Shown piece by piece: positions 25,589-34,322 of a DNA stretch of 64,000 nt. The notes beneath the pieces are model-generated. The model saw only the letters and a list, made by a program, of their open reading frames with translations, searched no databases and had not been told where the DNA came from. Numbering within the stretch: position 1 is the stretch's first letter; each line of letters opens with the position of its first letter. The translations under genes were made by a program, and so were the position numbers. The stretch comes from an uncultured Eubacteriales bacterium (GTDB lineage Bacteria; Bacillota; Clostridia; Oscillospirales; Acutalibacteraceae): NCBI GenBank assembly GCA_910584745.1, contig CAJUDG010000016.1, forward strand, positions 1-64,000, in the 5' to 3' direction.

Positions 25589-26961
25589 TGCCAAAGGAAT
25601 ATAGGACTATCCAGGAAGTGGCAGGCCCTCTGATGCTGGTGCGCGACGTTGAGAACGTGGCGTATGACGAGCTTGCGGAGATAGAGCTGGCAAACGGCGA
25701 CCGCCGCCGCTGCCGCGTCCTTGAGATAAACGAGGGCAACGCCCTGGTGCAGCTGTTCGAGAACTCCACGGGCATCAACCTCAGTAATTCAAAAGTACGT
25801 TTCCTGGGCCACAGCATGGAGCTGGGGGTCAGCGAGGATATGCTGGGCCGGGTCTTCGACGGCCTGGGCCGCCCCATCGACGACGGGCCGGAAATTCTGC
25901 CCGACATGCGCGTGGACGTGAACGGCCTGCCCATGAACCCCGCCGCCCGCAACTATCCCCAGGAGTTCATCCAGACCGGCGTTTCGGCCATCGACGGTCT
26001 GAACACCCTGGTCCGCGGCCAGAAGCTGCCCATATTCTCGGCCTCCGGCCTGCCCCACGCCCAGCTGGCCGCTCAGATAGCCCGCCAGGCCAAGGTGCGC
26101 GGCACCAACGACCCCTTCGTGGTGGTCTTCGCCGCCATGGGCATCACCTTTGAGGAATCCAACTTCTTCGTGCAGAGCTTCAGGGAGACAGGCGCTATCG
26201 ACCGCACAGTCATGTTCGTGAACCTGGCTAACGACCCCGCCGTCGAGCGTATCGCCACCCCCAAGATGGCCCTGACCGCCGCGGAGTATCTGGCCTTTCA
26301 GAAGAACATGCACGTGCTGGTAATTTTGACCGACATCACAAACTACGCCGACGCTCTCCGCGAGGTCTCCGCCGCCCGTAAGGAGGTGCCCGGACGCCGC
26401 GGCTATCCCGGCTATATGTACACGGACCTTGCCACTATGTACGAGCGCGCGGGCCGTCAGAAGGGCAAGACCGGGTCCATCACCATGATACCCATCCTGA
26501 CCATGCCTGAGGGCGACAAGACCCACCCCATCCCGGACCTTACCGGCTACATCACCGAGGGCCAGATAATCCTGAGCCAGGAGCTGTACCGCAAGAACGT
26601 GACCCCGCCCATCGACGTGCTGCCCTCTCTTAGCCGTCTGAAGGACAAGGGCATCGGCGAGGGCCGCACCCGCGCCGACCACGCGGCCACTATGAACCAG
26701 CTGTTCGCGGCCTATGCCCGCGGCAAGGAGGCCAAGGAGCTGATGGTGGTGCTTGGCGAGGCGGCGCTTACGGACATCGACAAGCTCTACGCCAAGTTCG
26801 CCGACGCCTTCGAGAGCGAATACGTCTCTCAGGGCTATACCACAAACCGGGACATCGAGGAGACCCTGGACATCGGCTGGAAGCTGCTGTCCATACTCCC
26901 CCGCTCCGAGCTCAAGCGTATCAACGACAAGTTCCTGGATCAGTATTACGGAAAGGTGTGA
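25588..26961 (+). CDS. ntpB: V-type ATP synthase subunit B
   Basis: The regulatory partner of subunit A in the A3B3 head, 457 residues. As expected for subunit B it lacks a working Walker A (FSASGLPHAQLAAQIARQA) but keeps LTDITNYADALREVSAAR. It begins one base before the end of the subunit A gene. Confidence 0.97.
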   Translation: MPKEYRTIQEVAGPLMLVRDVENVAYDELAEIELANGDRRRCRVLEINEGNALVQLFENSTGINLSNSKVRFLGHSMELGVSEDMLGRVFDGLGRPIDDGPEILPDMRVDVNGLPMNPAARNYPQEFIQTGVSAIDGLNTLVRGQKLPIFSASGLPHAQLAAQIARQAKVRGTNDPFVVVFAAMGITFEESNFFVQSFRETGAIDRTVMFVNLANDPAVERIATPKMALTAAEYLAFQKNMHVLVILTDITNYADALREVSAARKEVPGRRGYPGYMYTDLATMYERAGRQKGKTGSITMIPILTMPEGDKTHPIPDLTGYITEGQIILSQELYRKNVTPPIDVLPSLSRLKDKGIGEGRTRADHAATMNQLFAAYARGKEAKELMVVLGEAALTDIDKLYAKFADAFESEYVSQGYTTNRDIEETLDIGWKLLSILPRSELKRINDKFLDQYYGKV

Positions 26962-26967
26962 TGGGAC

Positions 26968-27624
26968 TTGGCCAGTAAACAGATAACCCCTACCCGCATG
27001 GAGCTCACGCGCCTTAAAAAGAAGCTTGTCACCGCAACCCGGGGGCATAAGCTCCTTAAGGACAAGCGGGACGAACTGATGCGCCAGTTCCTTGAGAAGG
27101 TACGGGAGAACAAGACCCTTCGCGAGCAGGTGGAAAAGGGCATAAAAGCCGCCAACAAGAACTTTCTGCTGGCCCGGGCGGGTATGCAGGACCAAGTGCT
27201 CAACACCGCCATGCTGGCCCCAAAGCAGAGGGTCTCCGTTGAGACCGGGGTGGAAAACGTAATGAGTGTGGAGATACCCACCTTCGACTTCAAGACCCGT
27301 ACCCCCGACCAGAACGACATCTTCTCCTACGGCTTCGCCTTCACCTCCAGCGACCTGGACGGCGCGGTGCAGTCCCTGGCGGACATCTTCCCCGACATGC
27401 TGAAGCTGGCGGAGATAGAGAAGTCCTGCCAGCTGATGGCTGTTGAGATTGAGAAGACCCGCCGCAGGGTCAACGCTCTGGAGCACGTGATGATACCCGA
27501 GCTTCAGGCAAATATCAAGTACATCTCCATGAAGCTGGACGAGAATGAGCGTGCCACACAGATACGGCTTATGAAGGTTAAGGATATGGTGCTCAAAGAG
27601 GCACATAACTACGAGACCTTCTGA
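26968..27624 (+). CDS. ntpD: V-type ATP synthase subunit D
   Basis: The central rotor shaft, 218 residues with long antiparallel N- and C-terminal helices (TPTRMELTRLKKKLVTATRG at the start; RRRVNALEHVMIPELQANI near the end). The start is TTG at 26968, with the ribosome site GGAAAGGTGTG overlapping the end of subunit B. It is the last gene of the nine-gene operon. Confidence 0.94.
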   Translation: MASKQITPTRMELTRLKKKLVTATRGHKLLKDKRDELMRQFLEKVRENKTLREQVEKGIKAANKNFLLARAGMQDQVLNTAMLAPKQRVSVETGVENVMSVEIPTFDFKTRTPDQNDIFSYGFAFTSSDLDGAVQSLADIFPDMLKLAEIEKSCQLMAVEIEKTRRRVNALEHVMIPELQANIKYISMKLDENERATQIRLMKVKDMVLKEAHNYETF

Positions 27625-27634
27625 TACACGCACA

Positions 27635-27668
27635 AAAAAGCAGGGTTTTCACCCTGCTTTTTCTTTTT
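27635..27668 (+). terminator. Terminator of the V-ATPase operon
   Basis: AAAAAGCAGGG pairs with CCCTGCTTTTT around a 6-nt loop, followed by further T-rich sequence. Confidence 0.88.
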
Positions 27669-27689
27669 TTGAGTATGTTTGAGTCCTCC

Positions 27690-27775
27690 GTGCACACAGG
27701 GCGTGCACTCCGGCAAGACCTTGTGGGCTCCTCGCCCCCAAACCCCTCGCCAGCCTAAGACCGGCTGGACCGGTC
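27690..27775. repeat. Intergenic double-hairpin repeat, copy 1
   Basis: Three hairpins in a row: GTGCAC (27690-27695/27703-27708), GGGC-TCCTC-GCCC (27725-27737) and CCAGCC/GGCTGG (27750-27768). The part from GGGCTC to GGACC aligns with the element at 35381-35435, although the stems differ in sequence and stay paired. No ORF lies in the gap between ntpD and gluQ. Confidence 0.55.
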
Positions 27776-28694
27776 AAAATAATCCCTCTGGTAGAAATAT
27801 GTCCTCCATAGGCACCTTCTCCCAGTTGAACGACTGCACAAGTTCCCGAGCCCTTACCGGCTTCGGCCTGTCCAGTAATCCCGCCAGATACCCCAGCCGC
27901 CCCACTATCTCCTCGGCGCTGAACCTCTCCCGTAGCGCATCCAGCCCCATATCCGCCTCCCGCTTCGACAGCCTCCTGCCGTCCGGGGCCAGCAGCATGG
28001 GTATATGCCCGAACTCCGGCTCGGGCAGCCCAAGGAGCCTATACAGGTAGAGCTGCCTTGGCCCGGAGCTCAGCAGGTCCCGCCCCCGCACTACCTCCGT
28101 GACCCCCATGGCCCCGTCGTCGGCCACCACCGCCAGCTGATAGGCGAAGACCCCGTCCGACCGCCGCAGAAGAAAGTCCCCGCAGTCCCGCTGGAGCTCC
28201 TGCTCGTACCAGCCGTAGTGCAGGTCCTTAAAGCCCACAGTACCGCTGACCTTCAGCCGCATGGCGGGGGAGCGGGTACGGCTTTTCTCCGCTATCTGGG
28301 CTGCCGTCAGCCCCCGGCAGGCGCCCTGGTATATATAGTCCCCGTCCGAGGCGTGGGGTGCGTTCGCCGCGTGGAGCTCCGCCCGGCTGCAAAAGCAGGG
28401 GTACACAAGACCTTGCGCCATGAGCTTATCTAGGCACTCCTGATAGTATCCGCCCCGCTCCGACTGCCAGTAGGGCCCCTCGTCCCAGTCAAGGCCCAGA
28501 AAGTCCAGGTCCCGCATGAGCTGTTCGCCGAACTCAATGCTGGTGCGCTGGGTGTCCAGGTTCTCCATGCGCAGTATCATCCTGCCGCCCCGGGACCTCG
28601 CGGACAGCCACGCCAGCAGGCAGCTAAAGAGATTCCCCAGGTGCATACTGCCGCTGGGGGTGGGAGCAAAGCGGCCAACTATATCTCGTGTCAC
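27774..28694 (-). CDS. gluQ: Glutamyl-Q tRNA(Asp) synthetase-like
   Basis: A truncated class I glutamyl-tRNA synthetase paralogue of 306 residues, lacking the anticodon-binding domain. It probably attaches glutamate to queuosine in tRNA-Asp. The HIGH-type motif is SGSMHLGNL, the KMSKS-type motif is RRLSKRE, and the zinc-binding start CFCSRAEL is visible. Discrimination from a short bona fide GltX rests on length and the missing C-terminal domain. The start overlaps the stop of cinA by 4 bases. Confidence 0.85.
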   Translation of the reverse strand: MTRDIVGRFAPTPSGSMHLGNLFSCLLAWLSARSRGGRMILRMENLDTQRTSIEFGEQLMRDLDFLGLDWDEGPYWQSERGGYYQECLDKLMAQGLVYPCFCSRAELHAANAPHASDGDYIYQGACRGLTAAQIAEKSRTRSPAMRLKVSGTVGFKDLHYGWYEQELQRDCGDFLLRRSDGVFAYQLAVVADDGAMGVTEVVRGRDLLSSGPRQLYLYRLLGLPEPEFGHIPMLLAPDGRRLSKREADMGLDALRERFSAEEIVGRLGYLAGLLDRPKPVRARELVQSFNWEKVPMEDIFLPEGLF

Positions 28695-29944
28695 GGCTCT
28701 ATCACCGGCATACCCGCAAGATACCGCCGCACCATGTCCAGGGCCTGGGACGCGGCGCAGTGCCTGTGCCAGTCCCGGCTCTTGGTCCGGCCGATGGGCG
28801 AGCGCTTTATGACCCAGGTCTCCCTGCCGTCGCTGAGAGCGATATAGATAAGCCCCACCGGCTTCTCCGCCGTGCCGCCCTCCGGCCCGGCTATCCCGGT
28901 AATGCCCACGCCCAGATCGCTGCCGCTGCGCCTGACTATGCCCTCTGCCATTGCCCGGGCGGTCTGCTCGCTGACGGCTCCGTACCGCTCCAAAGTCTCA
29001 TGGGGCACGCCCAAAAGCGACTCTTTCGCCTCATTGGCATAGGTAACCACACCCATATGGAACACCCCCGAGGACCCGGAAACGTCCGTTATGCGCTTGC
29101 TGAGCAGCCCGCCGGTACAGGACTCGGCGGTAGCCAGGGTCTTGCCCGAGGCCGCCAGCTCCTTTACCACCAGCTCCTCCAGGCTGTCGATGTCCACGCT
29201 GTACACGAAATTCCCCAGCCGCTTTTTTATCTCGTCTATCAGCGGCCCGCACATCTCGTCGGCCTCCTCATGGGAATGGGCCTTGGCCGTCACCCGCAGA
29301 TAGCACTCGCCCTCGTTGGCATAGGGGGCCAGGGTGGGATTCTTCGAGTCCATCAGGTCGTCCATCATCTGGGCCACCGGGGCCTCGCCCCTGCCGTAGA
29401 TGTGCACGTTATGGGACACGATGGTGTACTCCTGGCTCTTTTTAAGGTACGGCACAGCGTAGTTATCAAGCATCGGCGCAAGCTCCGATGGCGGGCCGGG
29501 GAGCATGATTATCGTACAGCCATTCTCAGCCTGAAACGCGCAGCCGGGGGCCGTGCCGTTGTCGTTTTGCAGCACCGTGCACCCCTCGGGGAGCCAGGCC
29601 TGCTTCTCCTGATTCACGCTCACATGCTTCTCGTTGAAGTAGCTCTGTATGCGCCGAAGGCTCTCCTCGTGCAGCACCAGCTTCTTCCCCGCCGCCGCTG
29701 CGGTGGTCTCCTTGGTCAAGTCGTCGGTGGTGGGCCCCAGGCCCCCGGTCATGATGAGCAGATCGCTGCGGGCTATGGCCCCCTCCACAGCCTCCCGAAG
29801 CCTCTGGGGGTTATCGCCCACCACGCAGGTGTGCATAAGGTCTACGCCCAGCTCAGAGAGGGCCCGGGCCACGATGGCCGTGTCGGTGTTGACTACCGCG
29901 CCCAGAAGGAGCTCGGTGCCGACGGAAATTATTTCTGCGTTCAT
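28691..29944 (-). CDS. cinA: CinA-like nicotinamide-nucleotide amidohydrolase/damage-inducible protein
   Basis: About 418 residues with both family domains. The N-terminal molybdopterin-binding-like domain has ISVGTELLLGAVVNTD and TGGLGPTTDDLTKE. The C-terminal NMN deamidase (PncC) domain has TAESCTGGLLSKRITDVSGS and ITGIAGPEGG. It acts in pyridine nucleotide salvage and is often linked to competence and DNA-damage regulons. The ATG at 29944 follows GGAGG; an upstream TTG start would include that site. Confidence 0.93.
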   Translation of the reverse strand: MNAEIISVGTELLLGAVVNTDTAIVARALSELGVDLMHTCVVGDNPQRLREAVEGAIARSDLLIMTGGLGPTTDDLTKETTAAAAGKKLVLHEESLRRIQSYFNEKHVSVNQEKQAWLPEGCTVLQNDNGTAPGCAFQAENGCTIIMLPGPPSELAPMLDNYAVPYLKKSQEYTIVSHNVHIYGRGEAPVAQMMDDLMDSKNPTLAPYANEGECYLRVTAKAHSHEEADEMCGPLIDEIKKRLGNFVYSVDIDSLEELVVKELAASGKTLATAESCTGGLLSKRITDVSGSSGVFHMGVVTYANEAKESLLGVPHETLERYGAVSEQTARAMAEGIVRRSGSDLGVGITGIAGPEGGTAEKPVGLIYIALSDGRETWVIKRSPIGRTKSRDWHRHCAASQALDMVRRYLAGMPVIEP

Positions 29945-29961
29945 ATTATCAGCCTCCAAAC

Positions 29962-30402
29962 TCAAATATTTTTGGCAAATATATTATCGGTCTCACCGCC
30001 GTAATTCACCAGCCGGTCTATCTGACAAAAGCCGTACCTTTCATAAAGCCCAACTATGCCAGAGGGTATAAAAACTCTGCGGAATCCTGCACTTTGGGCA
30101 TACCGGCAAGCCGACTCAACCAGTCTGCCGCAAATGCCCTGGTCTCTATGGTCTTCGTCCACAAACACCGTGCTTATCCACGGAGAATATCGGTTTTCGG
30201 GGTAATAGTCCGTCTTCATCAGGGTACAAAAGCCCACAATATCCCCGCCGCTTAAAGCGGCAAAAGCGCTCTCCCATTCGGTGAATTCACCGTCCCTCAT
30301 CATATCCGCAAGATGGCCCCCGGCCACCCAGCGGCAGTCCCTGGCGTATGCCATAAGCTTATCCCATAGGGACGTCCCGGGCTCTGCCCTGACTACTTTC
30401 AT
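29962..30402 (-). CDS. GNAT family N-acetyltransferase
   Basis: About 146 residues with the GNAT core: the beta-4 strand FVDEDHRDQGICGRLVESAC carries the acetyl-CoA pyrophosphate loop (R/Q-x-x-G-x-G/C), followed by GLYERYGF near the C-terminus. The substrate is unknown. The ATG at 30402 follows AGGAGG. Confidence 0.8.
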   Translation of the reverse strand: MKVVRAEPGTSLWDKLMAYARDCRWVAGGHLADMMRDGEFTEWESAFAALSGGDIVGFCTLMKTDYYPENRYSPWISTVFVDEDHRDQGICGRLVESACRYAQSAGFRRVFIPSGIVGLYERYGFCQIDRLVNYGGETDNIFAKNI

Positions 30403-30419
30403 ATTATCGGGTCCTCCTG

Positions 30420-31286
30420 TCACTTCCCCCAAAACGTCCACTCTATCCCCTTCCCATACCCTATCCTGGCATAAAAAGGGTTCCCCCCGCCGGTCATATG
30501 TGAGGCCCCCAGGGGCTTCATCCTCCTATAGAGCTCCGACAGCGCCGCCGCGGCCAGGCCCTTATGCCTATACTCCGGCACGGTGCACAGCGGCTCCATA
30601 TACGCGAGCCCATTCTCCGGCACCCACCACATCCCGGCGTAGCAGACGTACTCGCCCCGCTCATTCATCACGGCTATGGCGTATTCAGGCGTTGCATGGG
30701 GGGCACATATGAGGTCGTAGACGTACTCATACTCGCCGTTCCAGGGCCCCTCCTCTTTCTCGTGGTCGAAGCCCTTCCAGCAGCACTCACAGGCCTTGGC
30801 CGGGTCCACGCCGCCAATTTCTGTGAAGGTGAAGCCCTGGGGCAGTTTGTAGTCAAGGGGCCTGCCATAGTCATACAGCAAATCCTCATAGCCCCCGCAC
30901 CGGGCAAAGCCCGCCGCTTGCGCGGCTTTTAGGAGCTCGGTCTGCCCGCCGAAGATGACAAGCTTCAGTTCGCCCTTAATGGCCATATTCTTTTCGGCAT
31001 ACTCCACCATCTCCGGGGCCAGCTCCTCATAGCCCTCCCGCAGGCTGAAATACACGTCGCTTGGCGGGTTCTCGTGGAAGCAGAAGCCCACTATCCTCTC
31101 CCCGTCCTTCCAGATACGGCAGCGGTGCAGGTATGACTTGTCCATCCAGCTGGACACAAGGGCGTACTCCCAGAAGGGCGCGGGCACGCCGCCGCCCCAG
31201 TCCCGCCGGTAGTTTTCCAGCATAAAATTATAAACGTCCATGTGGTCGCTCAAAATGCTGAACTGCTTAGTAGTAATATTTTTCAT
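30420..31286 (-). CDS. GNAT family N-acetyltransferase, two-domain
   Basis: A 288-residue protein. The C-terminal half has a GNAT core (AYMEPLCTVPEYRHKGLAAA, then GGGNPFYARIGY); the N-terminal half looks like a second, degenerate acetyltransferase-type domain. The substrate is unknown. It is adjacent to a shorter GNAT gene; the two sequences are not obviously recent duplicates. Confidence 0.78.
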   Translation of the reverse strand: MKNITTKQFSILSDHMDVYNFMLENYRRDWGGGVPAPFWEYALVSSWMDKSYLHRCRIWKDGERIVGFCFHENPPSDVYFSLREGYEELAPEMVEYAEKNMAIKGELKLVIFGGQTELLKAAQAAGFARCGGYEDLLYDYGRPLDYKLPQGFTFTEIGGVDPAKACECCWKGFDHEKEEGPWNGEYEYVYDLICAPHATPEYAIAVMNERGEYVCYAGMWWVPENGLAYMEPLCTVPEYRHKGLAAAALSELYRRMKPLGASHMTGGGNPFYARIGYGKGIEWTFWGK

Positions 31287-31288
31287 GG

Positions 31289-32479
31289 TTACCTCTCTGT
31301 ATTCTCATAGGCGTTGATGTGCATGGTCTTCACATTCTCCAGCGCCTCTTTAAGGAGCCCTTCGCCGTCGATGGCCCCCTCGCCCCGCTCCACCATCTCA
31401 AGGCTGGGCTTGGTGCGGGGGTGCTTGGGGGTGAAGATGGTGCAGCAGTCCTCATAGGGCTCGATGGAGATGTCGTAGGTGTCTATCTTCCGGGCGGTCT
31501 TCACTATCTCCGCCTTATCGCTGCCGATAAGGGGCCGGAACACCGGCATACTTACCACCGCGTCGGTGCAGGATATGGCCTGGATGGTCTGGCTGGCCAC
31601 CTGGCCCAGGCTCTCGCCGGTGATAAGGGCAAGGCAGCCCTCGTCCTCCGCTATCCGCTGTGCGGCCCGGAGCATGTACCGGCGCAGTATCACCGTGCCC
31701 AACTCCTCGGGGCAGCGGTCCCGTATCTCCTCCTGCAAATGGGTCAGCTCCACAGTGACGAGCTTGATGCGCCCGGAATACTCGCTGACCTTCCGAAGGA
31801 GCCGCACCACCTTGTCGTGGGCCAGCTCGCTGGTATAGGGCGGGCTCGAGAAGTGTATGGCCGTCAGCTCCACCCCGCGCTTCGCCATGGTCCAGGCTGC
31901 AACGGGACTGTCAAGCCCCCCGCTGATAAGCACCGCGGCCTTCCCCCCGCAGCCCACAGGTATCCCCCCGGCCCCGGGCTTTGCGTCGGAGTGCACAAAG
32001 GCGTGCTCCTCCCGGACCTCCACCCATACGGTCACGTCGGGCTCATGCACATTTACCCGCAGATGGGGGTACTTCTCCAGCAGGTACGCCCCAACCTCCG
32101 TGGCTATCTCCGGGGACTTTAGGGGGAACTTCTTGTCGCTTCGCTTACACTCCACCTTGAAGGTCTCCGCCAGCTCCAGCTCGTCCCGGAGGTATTCGGC
32201 CGCCTTCTCTTGTATTTTCCCGAGATCCTTCTCCGCCGCCCCGGCCCTTGTATAGCCCACCGCGCCGAAGACCTTTGCACAGCGCTCCTCGGCAAGGTCC
32301 ATATCGGCGCTATCGTCCAGCGGCTCCACATAGATGGTGGACTGCTTTGACGTGACCGAGAACTCCCCGGCGCTCATAAGCCGGCGGCGGATATTCTTCA
32401 TCATTATCTCCTCAAAGCTGCGGCGGTTCAGCCCCTTAAGGGCTATCTCCCCCAGCTTCAGCAAAATTACCTCTCGCAT
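31289..32479 (-). CDS. thiI: tRNA 4-thiouridine synthase ThiI
   Basis: A 396-residue enzyme that activates U8 of tRNA with ATP for thiolation and can also supply sulfur for thiamine. An N-terminal ferredoxin-like plus THUMP region (about 1-165) is followed by the PP-loop ATPase domain with ISGGLDSPVAAW. There is no C-terminal rhodanese domain, as is common in Firmicutes, where a partner cysteine desulfurase supplies the sulfur directly. Such a gene lies two genes upstream in the same run. Confidence 0.94.
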   Translation of the reverse strand: MREVILLKLGEIALKGLNRRSFEEIMMKNIRRRLMSAGEFSVTSKQSTIYVEPLDDSADMDLAEERCAKVFGAVGYTRAGAAEKDLGKIQEKAAEYLRDELELAETFKVECKRSDKKFPLKSPEIATEVGAYLLEKYPHLRVNVHEPDVTVWVEVREEHAFVHSDAKPGAGGIPVGCGGKAAVLISGGLDSPVAAWTMAKRGVELTAIHFSSPPYTSELAHDKVVRLLRKVSEYSGRIKLVTVELTHLQEEIRDRCPEELGTVILRRYMLRAAQRIAEDEGCLALITGESLGQVASQTIQAISCTDAVVSMPVFRPLIGSDKAEIVKTARKIDTYDISIEPYEDCCTIFTPKHPRTKPSLEMVERGEGAIDGEGLLKEALENVKTMHINAYENTER

Positions 32480-32482
32480 AAG

Positions 32483-33181
32483 TTACCTTCCCTTCCGCTC
32501 CACAAAATTCACCAGCTCCCTAAGGTTCCCGATGGTAAATGGGTCCTCGGGCTCTATGCCCTGCCTGTCTAAGAGGAACGAAGTAAAGCCCTGCTCCCTG
32601 GCCCCTTCGGCCTCGGGCCTATAGTCGTCCACATACAGCGATTCCTCCGCCGTGACCCCCTGGGCCTCTAGGGCGGCGTTGAATATAATGGGGTCCGGCT
32701 TCCCCGCCCCCACTAAGGAGCTGGCGGTAAAGCTGGTGAAATACTTATGCAGCCCGCAGTCCAGCAGGGTCATCTCCAGGGACGGCGCGGAGTCGCTTAT
32801 GACCCCCAGCTTGTAGCCCTTATTCTTAAAGTATTCCAGCACCTCCACGGTCTCCGGGTATGGGTGCTTTTTCAAGTACCAGAGCTTCTCCACCAGCATA
32901 TCCGCCCGCTCAGAGCGCTTTTCCGTGATGCCCATATCGTCAAAGACAAAAAGATACCACTGCCGGAAAAATTCCAGCTCCTCCTTAACGGTCTTATAGG
33001 GCGCGAAGGGGAAGTCCCCCGCCAGCACCCTGTTAAACACCGTCATGAAATAGTCGTAGGAGTTGTCAAACTCCTTCCCGCTCCACTCTTTCAGGCTGCG
33101 GTTGCGAAAGGCCGTCCACTCCGGGTCCCCCCGCACCAGGGTCCCGTCCCGGTCAAAGAACACCGCCTTATACTTTCCCAT
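32483..33181 (-). CDS. HAD family hydrolase
   Basis: A 232-residue phosphatase-like protein. Motif I is FFDRDGTLV with the nucleophilic Asp. Motif II falls in GVISDSAPS, and motifs III/IV are GKPDPIIFNAAL and YVDDYRPEAEGA. The cap domain is of the helical C1 type. The substrate is not predictable. Its start abuts the stop of the cysteine desulfurase gene. Confidence 0.88.
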   Translation of the reverse strand: MGKYKAVFFDRDGTLVRGDPEWTAFRNRSLKEWSGKEFDNSYDYFMTVFNRVLAGDFPFAPYKTVKEELEFFRQWYLFVFDDMGITEKRSERADMLVEKLWYLKKHPYPETVEVLEYFKNKGYKLGVISDSAPSLEMTLLDCGLHKYFTSFTASSLVGAGKPDPIIFNAALEAQGVTAEESLYVDDYRPEAEGAREQGFTSFLLDRQGIEPEDPFTIGNLRELVNFVERKGR

Positions 33182-34318
33182 TTATCTCTCCCTCTCAAGG
33201 CTCGAAAGGCCCGCTCTCAGGCCCTCTATAAGCGCGTACACGTCCTCCTCCGCGCTAAAGCGCGAAAAGCTCACCCTTATGGCCGAGGCCACCCGCTCCC
33301 GGGACAGCCCCATGGCCTCCAGCACATGGCTGGGCTTGGCCTTGCCGCAGGCCGACCCCGCCGACACGTACACCCCGCGCCCCGCCAGAAAATGCAGCAT
33401 GGTCTCGGCCCGCACGCCTAGGGCCGAGAGGTTCACGATATACCCAAGGCCATCGGCGGGGGAGTTGACCTCTATCCCCGGCAGTCCGGCCAGCTCCTTT
33501 AGCAGCAGCTCCCTTAACGCCCCGGCCTTTGCCAGGGTCTCAGAAGCTCTCGGGGCCAGCTCCACCGCCTTGGCGAAAGCGCCTATAAGCGGCAGGCTCT
33601 CCGTCCCGGAGCGAAGTCCCCGCTCCTGACCGCCGCCATAGACTATGGGCAGCACTCTCACGCCCTTTTTCACGTACAGCGCCCCTACGCCCTTGGGGCC
33701 GTGGACCTTATGCCCGCTGACGGTGCACAGGTCCGCTCCCAGACCCTTCACGGTGAAATCCAGCTTGCAGAAGGCCTGCACGCAGTCCGTATGCAAAAGC
33801 GCCGGGGACCTCTTGCGCTTTATGGCCCTGGCCGCAGCCTGCACCGGCAGTATGGCCCCGGTCTCGTTATTGCACAGCATCAGGCTCACGAGCACCGTGT
33901 CGGGCCCTATGGCCCCCTCAAGCTCCGCCGGGTCGATATTTCCATCTGTCCCGGGGGCAAGGTACGTCACCCGGAAGCCCTCCGTTTCCAGCTGTTTACA
34001 AGCGTTCAGCACCGAATCGTGCTCTATTTGGGTCGTAACTATGTGCCGCCCCATGCGCTTTCTGGCCCGGGCCGCGCCCAGTATGGCAAGGTTATTGGCC
34101 TCCGTGCCCCCGCCGGTGAACACGATCTCCTCCGGCAGCGCCCCCAGCCGCCTGGCAATTATTTCCCGGGCCCTGTCCAGCTCCTTCTTTGCCTGAAAGC
34201 CCAGGGTATGCAGGGACGATGGGTTCCCATAGCACTCCGTCATCAGGCGCAGCGCCTCCCCGGCGGCCTCGGGCAGCACCCGGGTGGTGGCGGAATTGTC
34301 CAGATAATGCTCTCCCAT
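33182..34318 (-). CDS. Cysteine desulfurase (IscS/NifS type)
   Basis: A PLP enzyme that moves sulfur from cysteine to an enzyme persulfide. The 378 residues begin at MGEHYLDNSATT. The PLP lysine is in SGHKVHGPKGVG and the active-site cysteine is in SAGSACGK. An upstream in-frame extension to 34459 overlaps the preceding gene and is rejected; AGGAAGC lies ahead of the ATG at 34318. Location in one run with thiI suggests it feeds tRNA thiolation. Confidence 0.93.
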   Translation of the reverse strand: MGEHYLDNSATTRVLPEAAGEALRLMTECYGNPSSLHTLGFQAKKELDRAREIIARRLGALPEEIVFTGGGTEANNLAILGAARARKRMGRHIVTTQIEHDSVLNACKQLETEGFRVTYLAPGTDGNIDPAELEGAIGPDTVLVSLMLCNNETGAILPVQAAARAIKRKRSPALLHTDCVQAFCKLDFTVKGLGADLCTVSGHKVHGPKGVGALYVKKGVRVLPIVYGGGQERGLRSGTESLPLIGAFAKAVELAPRASETLAKAGALRELLLKELAGLPGIEVNSPADGLGYIVNLSALGVRAETMLHFLAGRGVYVSAGSACGKAKPSHVLEAMGLSRERVASAIRVSFSRFSAEEDVYALIEGLRAGLSSLERER

Positions 34319-34322
34319 AGGC

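Noticed and set aside
25789..27633. 614-codon open frame opposite ntpB and ntpD
   Set aside because: It crosses two real genes and their junction, and its composition is shadow-like.
28688..30004. 438-codon open frame opposite cinA
   Set aside because: Shadow; the minus strand carries the complete CinA domains.
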